Source of the DNA: Terriglobia bacterium
Lineage (GTDB): Bacteria > Acidobacteriota > Terriglobia > Bryobacterales > Bryobacteraceae
Assembly: GCA_003175985.1 (NCBI GenBank)
Contig: PSRJ01000097.1
Span: forward strand, 1-46,229
Direction: 5' to 3'
DNA: 46,229 bases
Shown: one piece after another, positions 41,212-46,229 of the stretch
How the letters are laid out: each line of letters begins with the position of its first letter
Numbering within the stretch: position 1 is the stretch's first letter
Notes under the pieces: generated by a model
Told to the model about the DNA's origin: nothing
Seen by the model: the letters and a program-made list of their open reading frames with translations, nothing else
The model's database searches: none
Program-made: the position numbers and the translations under genes

Positions 41212-41988
41212 CTACGCCTTGGCTAGTACGCTGCCGTAACCCTTAGTTCGGGGATTTACGCCCAGGAGCCGGACCGCATTCATCAGCGCGTGCGGGGTGC
41301 TGGATACCACAGGCACTTTGCACTTGGCTTCCAGCGGGACCAGAAGATCGATCGTCTTCAGCCCACCGCAGGAAACCAGTAGCGTATCTGCCTTAGATGC
41401 CGCTGCGAAGACGCTCGCGCTGAAATCGAATAACTGTTCCTGAGTGACCGCATTGGTGGCCCGGATCAGGTTCAGCCCCTTGATGGTCAGCACCTCAAAA
41501 CCGCTCTCCTTCAGGAAACGTTCCAATGTGGCGTTCACGATATCGCTGTATGCCGTAGCCACCGCCACACGCTTCGCTCCTGCCACTTTGAGACCATCCA
41601 CAATCCCGTTGGACATCGAGGTCGCGGGCAAACCAGTAGCCTGATGTACGCGGTCGATCAACTCCTGGTTGAAGGCGGCTCCTTTGTAGAACGTGAGCGA
41701 CGTTCCCATAATCGAAATCGCCGTAGCGCCGCGCTCCTTCAGCTTGAGTGCGGCGGGAACGATGCGTGGAACGGCTTCGTCATAACTTTCGATGGTCATG
41801 CCATTAAAAGCCAGCCCTTCAGCCAGGAACGTGACGCCTTTCGGATAGAGCAGTTGCGCTTCCGGCGGAACCGGATAATTGGCGGGCGGGAAGATCATGC
41901 CCATGACCGGTTCGGCGGCGGACAGCCAACGTGCACCGAGGGCCGCGGTCGCGGTGCGTAGTATCTGGCGGCGGGATGCGTCGCTCAT
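41212..41988 (-). CDS. Arylmalonate decarboxylase / Asp-Glu racemase family protein with Tat signal
   Basis: The 258-residue protein begins with a Tat-type signal (SRRQILRTATAALGARWL). The mature part matches the arylmalonate decarboxylase/maleate isomerase branch of the racemase superfamily: ISIMGTSLTFYKGAAFN, ATGLPATSMSNGIVDGL, RVAVATAYSDIVN, then LVSCGGLKTIDLL with the catalytic Cys, and VPVVSSTPHALMNAVRLLG. The first Cys of two-Cys racemases is absent (MGTSL), as in true arylmalonate decarboxylases, which need one Cys plus an oxyanion pocket. Decarboxylation of a substituted malonate in the periplasm is the best guess. The start has AGGAAT six bases upstream. Confidence 0.78.
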   Translation of the reverse strand: MSDASRRQILRTATAALGARWLSAAEPVMGMIFPPANYPVPPEAQLLYPKGVTFLAEGLAFNGMTIESYDEAVPRIVPAALKLKERGATAISIMGTSLTFYKGAAFNQELIDRVHQATGLPATSMSNGIVDGLKVAGAKRVAVATAYSDIVNATLERFLKESGFEVLTIKGLNLIRATNAVTQEQLFDFSASVFAAASKADTLLVSCGGLKTIDLLVPLEAKCKVPVVSSTPHALMNAVRLLGVNPRTKGYGSVLAKA

Positions 41989-42025
41989 GTGAATATTCCT
42001 CGCTTAGGGTTGAGTATACGCCACT

Positions 42026-42883
42026 TTAATCAGCGCGGCCGGCGCCCACCAGCCACACGGCTCCGGACAACTTCACTCCGTCGGGCGCGGCATAGGGTGC
42101 GAGGGCGCGCCGGATCGATTCCAGGGCCAGCGCTTGAATTTCCTCCGGTTGTTCGGCCAGCGCCCGCCGGGTCGGCCCGATCTCGACAGCGTGGATGGCC
42201 GCGTCCTCGAGTGTTCCACCGGCTGCAATATCCAATTCGATGTCCAGGGGCCTGAACGTTGGCATCCCGAACCCGGCGGCAATGAGTATCCGGGTGACCC
42301 GCTCCGGGTCCGCAAACGAGAATGGCCCCGGCTCCTCCGGGCCCGGCTTCGGAAGCCGGGGCACGTGTTCGTACGCCGCATGTAGGGGGACTTGCAGCCA
42401 AGGGTTCTCCGGAATCGGGCGCCAGCACGCGAAGTGAATCCGGCCGCCGGGTACCAAGGCCGTTCGCAGGTTGGAAAAAGCAGCGACGGGATCTCCGAAG
42501 AACATAACTCCGAAACGGGAAACGATCAGTTCGGCGCCCAGGTTTTTCAAGGACAGATCCGCGGCATCGCCCAACAGGAAAGTAGTGTTGGAGTGTTCGC
42601 GGAGCCGTTCGCGGGCGCGTCCGAGCATCGGTTCGGAGATGTCGATTCCGGTAACTCGTCCCGCGGGGCCAACCCTCGAGGCGAGCGCTACCGTTGTCGC
42701 GCCGCATCCGCAGCCAACGTCCACCACGGCCGATCCGGCTGCCGGCGCGGCAAAATCGAGCAGAGGGCCGTTCATGGGCGCCAGGATACGGTCCATACGA
42801 TCCTGATTACGCGCCCAGTATTCGCCGTTGATTCCATTCCAAAACGTGCGCTGGTCTTCGTTGTAGGTTTGTGCCGGTGTCAT
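42026..42883 (-). CDS. Class I SAM-dependent methyltransferase (UbiE-like)
   Basis: The 285-residue protein has SAM motif I VVDVGCGCGATTVALA, an acidic strand-2 end (VTGIDIS), LLGDAADL and the motif IVSRFGVMFFGDP. LRTALVPGGRIHFACWRP completes the core, and a C-terminal substrate region follows. It resembles small-molecule methyltransferases acting on quinones or similar acceptors. It lies 37 bases upstream of the decarboxylase-like gene on the same strand, so they may be co-transcribed; no pathway is evident. Confidence 0.85.
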   Translation of the reverse strand: MTPAQTYNEDQRTFWNGINGEYWARNQDRMDRILAPMNGPLLDFAAPAAGSAVVDVGCGCGATTVALASRVGPAGRVTGIDISEPMLGRARERLREHSNTTFLLGDAADLSLKNLGAELIVSRFGVMFFGDPVAAFSNLRTALVPGGRIHFACWRPIPENPWLQVPLHAAYEHVPRLPKPGPEEPGPFSFADPERVTRILIAAGFGMPTFRPLDIELDIAAGGTLEDAAIHAVEIGPTRRALAEQPEEIQALALESIRRALAPYAAPDGVKLSGAVWLVGAGRAD

Positions 42884-42914
42884 GGTGAAGACTTCTATTG
42901 TAGGGCCGGCCGCC

Positions 42915-44117
42915 CTATCGCCGCGGAACCACCCGATATACGTTGCCGGTTCCGAAGTCTGACATATACAAGGCGTTGCCCGCCGCCAGCAATCCGTCGA
43001 GGTGGCCTACGTCGGGTTGGCTGTTTTCAACGAAGTGCAGATAGCGCCCCGTGCGCGGATCGCAATATACCACCGCATTCTCTTCGTTGCTTGTCCCGTT
43101 GACATGCTTGCCGTAGAAACCAATGAATATTCCGCGATTAAACCCAGAGGGAAAACCAGCAGGCGCCAGGGCCATTCCGGCCGGCCCCTCGCTCTCCGAG
43201 CCCAGTTGCGTGCCGTTCGGAAGCGGCTGGAATGCGATCACGGGCTGCACACACCCGCTTCCAACCGGTATTCCCGTTCGGTATTGGATATAGCAGGTGG
43301 GGAATCCGAAATTCGGCACCGTGGTTCCGATGTCCTGCGCAGCAATGAAGTTCAATTCGTCTGCCTGCGGAGGCTCATCGCCCGTGCCGCTTTGGGCGTT
43401 ATCGATTGCATTATCGGCAAACCAGAGGTTACCGGAAGCGTCGAACTGCATCCCCGCCACATTGCGTATGCCGGCGGCTACCTTTCGCAGGTTGTAGGCG
43501 GTGGGGAGGGGCCCGTTTTCATTGATACTTACCGCATAAAGCGAATCGCCGTCCAAGGTCGCAGTGATCATTCCGCTGAGTTGGACCTGCACGGTTGTCG
43601 GCTGGTCATTCGTCGCGGAGCCGACGTTAAACACCAGGTCTAACGATCCCGTCACCGCGGGCGTTGGCCGTATCGCGATTCCGATACTGTCGTGTTCGTA
43701 CGGCTCCGGATACGAGAACTGGAGTGTGCCCACGGGATTCAATTGCGCATCCGGTGTGGCGCCGGGCGCCAGCAGCGTGATCGTGTGGTCTCCGTAATTG
43801 CCGAGCACGAAATACTTGCCGATCTGCTGGAAACCGGTGAGCGGTCCGGTGGGCGTCTGGTAAAGTGGCGTCCCCGGCCCATCGGCGACGCCATCCCCGT
43901 TGCTGTCAATGAAGCGAAGCACTGCTCCGGTGGTGCCGCCATTGGGACCGGTGGCGATGGCCAGTGAACCATCGGTAAGTAAGATCATCTGATCGGGGTA
44001 TTCCAGGCCGCTGGTAAACGTAGTCAGGCGGAACGGAGCCCCCGGCGTCAAAGTAACCGCGCCGGCAATGGCACAAGCTGCCAAAGAAGCGGTGCCATGT
44101 GAGAGGAACCGAAACAT
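42915..44117 (-). CDS. Exported beta-propeller protein, glucose/sorbosone dehydrogenase-like
   Basis: The 400-residue product is counted from the ATG at 44117; an ATG at 44132 adds five residues. It has a signal peptide (SLAACAIAGAVTLTPGAP) and then propeller-like blades: GLEYPDQMILLTDGSLAIA, RKVAAGIRNVAGMQFDASG, NLWFADNAIDN, GFYGKHVNGTS and LDGLLAAGNALYMSDFGTGN. A calcium-type loop DSNGDGVADG is visible. The pattern fits the soluble glucose/sorbosone dehydrogenase-like fold, but I see no definite PQQ ligand set. Periplasmic or secreted; the substrate is unknown. Confidence 0.72.
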   Translation of the reverse strand: MFRFLSHGTASLAACAIAGAVTLTPGAPFRLTTFTSGLEYPDQMILLTDGSLAIATGPNGGTTGAVLRFIDSNGDGVADGPGTPLYQTPTGPLTGFQQIGKYFVLGNYGDHTITLLAPGATPDAQLNPVGTLQFSYPEPYEHDSIGIAIRPTPAVTGSLDLVFNVGSATNDQPTTVQVQLSGMITATLDGDSLYAVSINENGPLPTAYNLRKVAAGIRNVAGMQFDASGNLWFADNAIDNAQSGTGDEPPQADELNFIAAQDIGTTVPNFGFPTCYIQYRTGIPVGSGCVQPVIAFQPLPNGTQLGSESEGPAGMALAPAGFPSGFNRGIFIGFYGKHVNGTSNEENAVVYCDPRTGRYLHFVENSQPDVGHLDGLLAAGNALYMSDFGTGNVYRVVPRR

Positions 44118-44196
44118 ACCTGTATTCTCCATCTTGCGGCTGCCGGGGGGCGTTCGATTGCATACGAAACGTCACGCGTTGCGCTAACGTGAGACT

Positions 44197-44817
44197 ATGG
44201 CTCGACTCCCATCTTCGACTGTCGAGCTGCCACCGCTTCATTCGCGGACACCGGTCGAGTGGGGAAAAGCGGTTCTCGCGGAGCCGCTCGCCCTGCTGAG
44301 CGACCATGCGTTTCTGGAAAAGAAGGCCGCTACGAACGCCATGGAACTGCTGACGCGCTGGCCGAACGACTGGCTGGAAGGATGGGTCGAGGCAATGACG
44401 GCCGTGGCCCGGGACGAGGTGGCGCACTTGATGCAGGTTACCCGGCTGCTTGTGAGCAGGGGTGGGCGCCTGGAACGCTTTCACAAGAATCCGTACGCCA
44501 ACTCACTCCGCCAACTGGTGCGCAAGGGCGAGCCCGAGGAAATTCTGGACCGCCTCCTGGTAGCTGCCTTGATCGAGGCCCGATCCTGCGAACGGTTTTC
44601 GGTTCTGGCGGCGGCATCCACGGATTTGGAACTGGCACGCTTCTACGGCTCCCTCTCCTCCTCGGAACTGGCGCATTACCGCGTGTTTCTGGATCTCGCC
44701 CGTAAATTTACCAGCGAGACCGAACTGGAAACCCGGTGGCAGCAAATGCTCGCCTGCGAGGCGAGCATCCTGGCGGAGCAGAAACCCGGTCCGCGAATCC
44801 ACTCCGGCTTAGCCTGA
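44197..44817 (+). CDS. miaE: tRNA-(2-methylthio-N6-isopentenyl adenosine)-37 hydroxylase
   Basis: The 206-residue protein has the MiaE pattern of four helices carrying a diiron site: LSDHAFLEKKAATNAMELL, VARDEVAHLMQV, EARSCERFSVLA and SSSELAHYRVFL. Each carries the expected Glu or His ligands. MiaE hydroxylates the isopentenyl group of ms2i6A37 in tRNAs reading U-starting codons, using oxygen, so an aerobic lifestyle is implied. The gene is divergent from the beta-propeller gene. No miaA or miaB is in the window. Confidence 0.9.
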   Translation: MARLPSSTVELPPLHSRTPVEWGKAVLAEPLALLSDHAFLEKKAATNAMELLTRWPNDWLEGWVEAMTAVARDEVAHLMQVTRLLVSRGGRLERFHKNPYANSLRQLVRKGEPEEILDRLLVAALIEARSCERFSVLAAASTDLELARFYGSLSSSELAHYRVFLDLARKFTSETELETRWQQMLACEASILAEQKPGPRIHSGLA

Positions 44818-44940
44818 GAACATTACTGGTCGGAAATCTTGGCTCAACCGTCCGTGGCGCTGGTAAAATACCCCTTTGGCGGTTTAGGGCCGCATTGATT
44901 CCACGTTTTGCGGGTTCTTGCGTCATCAGTTTAAGGACCC

Positions 44941-45489
44941 GTGAGAACTGCCGTATACACTCGGATGAGCGAAGTCATCGAGCCTGGCCTGGAGCTCCTG
45001 GAGCGCCAGAATCGCTTTGTTTCTGAGAACTTACGGCGGATATTCGTGCAGATTTACCGGGTGGTCGGAAACGTTGCCGATGCCCAGGATCTGACGCAGG
45101 AAGCGTTCATCAAGGCTCTGCAGCGGCAGGATCAGCTCAAGGACGAGGCCAAGGCCGCCCATTGGCTGTCACGTATTGCAACGAATACGGCCATCGATTT
45201 TCTGCGCCGCACCGGCCGTACGACCCAATGTGAGATGGAAAAGGCGCCCGAAGGCGAGTCCGAGAGCCCGGAACAGCTCCTGCTCCGCAGCGAGCAGCGC
45301 AATTATTTGGAAGATGGCCTTCGATTGCTGAGCGCGCGCGAGCGGGCTGCCTTGATGCTGCGCGATGTGGAAGGATTGCCGGCGGAAGAGGTGGCGCGCC
45401 GGTTGAACTGTTCCAAGGCAACGGTACGTTCGCACATTGCGAACGCGCGTACCAAGTTTCGCCGGTATATGGAGCAGAGGAAGCGGTAG
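44941..45489 (+). CDS. ECF (sigma-70 family) RNA polymerase sigma factor
   Basis: The 182-residue protein has region 2 (YRVVGNVADAQDLTQEAFIK, WLSRIATNTAIDFLRRTGRT) and region 4 (LSARERAALMLRDVEGLPAE, then RRLNCSKATVRSHIANARTK). The start used is GTG at 44941, with AAGGA four bases upstream; an ATG at 44965 is an alternative. A possible promoter (TTGGCT, 19 bases, TAAAAT at 44864-44869) lies upstream. The anti-sigma gene follows after four bases, which is the usual ECF arrangement. Confidence 0.9.
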   Translation: MRTAVYTRMSEVIEPGLELLERQNRFVSENLRRIFVQIYRVVGNVADAQDLTQEAFIKALQRQDQLKDEAKAAHWLSRIATNTAIDFLRRTGRTTQCEMEKAPEGESESPEQLLLRSEQRNYLEDGLRLLSARERAALMLRDVEGLPAEEVARRLNCSKATVRSHIANARTKFRRYMEQRKR

Positions 45490-45493
45490 AGCG

Positions 45494-46060
45494 ATGAGAC
45501 ACCCGAGTGAGGCGACATTGGCGTTGTACGCAGGCGGCGATCTCGGGCCGTTCGCCCGATGGCGCACGGACCGCCACCTGGCCGGCTGTGACCGCTGCCG
45601 CGAAGAAGTGGGGGCGTTTGCCGGCGTGCGGGATATTGTGCCTGACTTGAGCGAAATCCCTGAGGTGCCGTGGAACCGTCTGGCTGCCGAAATGAAGGCC
45701 AACATCCGGCTCGGACTGGCGGCGGGCGAGTGCGTGCGAGGCAGTGAGCCCCCCTCGCGGCATTCGTTCTTCTCAGGCGCCCGTGCCGCTGTGGCGGTTG
45801 CCAGTATGGTGGCGCTCCTGGTAACAGGGCTGGTGTTAGAGCATCCCGTGCCGCGCCCGAACCCCTTCCGCTCTGACGGCATCGTCGTCCAAACCACTCC
45901 CGATGGGATTCAGGTGCGGCAAGGCGGGCAGGCGCTGCAGTTGCGGCATTCCGGCGCGCAGAACGTCATCCATTCGGTAGGCGCCCAGGGTTCCATGAGG
46001 GCTCGCTACGTCGATCCTGAAACGGGCTACGTAACGGTGAATAACGTATATGTGGAGTAG
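45494..46060 (+). CDS. Zinc-finger anti-sigma factor, membrane-anchored
   Basis: The 188-residue product has the anti-sigma zinc motif HLAGCDRCREEV (HxxxCxxC) near residues 33-45. A helical linker and one membrane helix (AAVAVASMVALLVTGLVL) follow. The extracytoplasmic tail contains the beta-like stretch DGIQVRQGGQALQLRHSG. It should hold the preceding sigma factor inactive until an envelope signal releases it. The start at 45494 lies four bases after the sigma stop. The downstream gene starts within its last codons. Confidence 0.87.
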   Translation: MRHPSEATLALYAGGDLGPFARWRTDRHLAGCDRCREEVGAFAGVRDIVPDLSEIPEVPWNRLAAEMKANIRLGLAAGECVRGSEPPSRHSFFSGARAAVAVASMVALLVTGLVLEHPVPRPNPFRSDGIVVQTTPDGIQVRQGGQALQLRHSGAQNVIHSVGAQGSMRARYVDPETGYVTVNNVYVE

Positions 46061-46229
46061 AGCCCGTTACCGCCTCTTTCTGCTGGCTTTATGCGGCGCG
46101 GCGGGCGCGGCGGCGCAGGAGCCGCTGGATTCGCAGCGTGGCGTGAAGATCAATTTGCCGGCGGATTCTCCCGTGACTTTGCTTTCGGCGGCTATGGGCG
46201 AATCGCGCGCCACCCCGCGCGGGGCGGCG
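46050..46229 (+). CDS. Exported protein, 3' end beyond the window
   Basis: Sixty codons are visible from the ATG at 46050, which overlaps the anti-sigma stop by 11 bases. The protein opens with a signal peptide (ARYRLFLLALCGAAGAAAQE). GVKINLPADSPVTLLSAAMG then follows. I do not recognise the family. Coupling to the sigma/anti-sigma pair suggests an envelope protein belonging to that regulon. Confidence 0.7.
   Translation, partial: MWSRARYRLFLLALCGAAGAAAQEPLDSQRGVKINLPADSPVTLLSAAMGESRATPRGAA

Noticed and set aside
1..46229. tRNA genes, rRNA genes, insertion sequences, prophage or integrase genes
   Set aside because: None was recognised on either strand; the S74 domain and the HTH excisionase-like protein alone do not indicate a prophage.

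Overview
The window looks like a chromosomal segment of an acidobacterium of the Solibacter/Bryobacter type. This rests on family content and has no rRNA support. The indicators are a protein with the C-terminal domain known as TIGR03437, two PEP-CTERM proteins next to a TPR lipoprotein of the PEP-CTERM/exopolysaccharide type, a membrane Ser/Thr kinase with a TPR-rich C-terminus, an ECF sigma factor of the Sig-70_X6 type, a diheme c-type cytochrome annotated in such genomes as a reaction-centre-like cytochrome, and high GC. No tRNA, rRNA, CRISPR array or transposase was seen.

Layout. 1-6.1 kb: 3' part of a diheme cytochrome gene, an NDP-forming acyl-CoA synthetase fused to a GNAT acetyltransferase, two small hypothetical genes, a metallothionein-like gene, a PEP-CTERM gene and an ECF sigma factor. 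6.2-10.5 kb: a secreted repeat protein with a C-terminal S74 chaperone domain, and a Ser/Thr kinase. 10.55-19.5 kb: a compact peptide-export and modification locus. 19.6-27.1 kb: a TIGR03437 protein, then a 2-oxoacid dehydrogenase operon (hydroxyisobutyrate-dehydrogenase-like, E1 alpha, E1 beta, M24 peptidase-like, E2). 27.1-29.1 kb: an accessory pocket with a HTH/PIN toxin-antitoxin pair and a hypothetical gene behind striking inverted repeats, bounded by a partial duplication of the end of a gamma-glutamylcyclotransferase-like gene. 29.1-46.2 kb: that gene, gltX and glnS, a divergent carbamoyltransferase, a YbaK-type deacylase, UDP-glucose dehydrogenase, the PEP-CTERM/TPR pair, an exported arylmalonate-decarboxylase-like protein, a methyltransferase, a beta-propeller protein, miaE, and an ECF sigma/anti-sigma pair with a downstream partial gene.

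The locus most worth attention is 10.55-19.5 kb. A 52-residue peptide with a double-glycine-like leader and a Cys-rich tail is followed by a hairpin and then by three translationally overlapping genes: a Nif11-like/glycine-rich-domain-like fusion, a SAM methyltransferase and a LasC-like FAD monooxygenase. A divergent operon encodes a HlyD adaptor, a C39-peptidase ABC exporter and a second ABC exporter. No LanM, YcaO, radical-SAM or other standard RiPP enzyme is present in it. A near-identical element (CCGTTTKCGCCT followed by a GTGAAGGGC-like half) lies upstream of the export operon, of the precursor, and of a previously unmarked 23-residue gene at 19420-19491 on the minus strand. This suggests a co-regulated, possibly two-peptide, ribosomal natural-product system.
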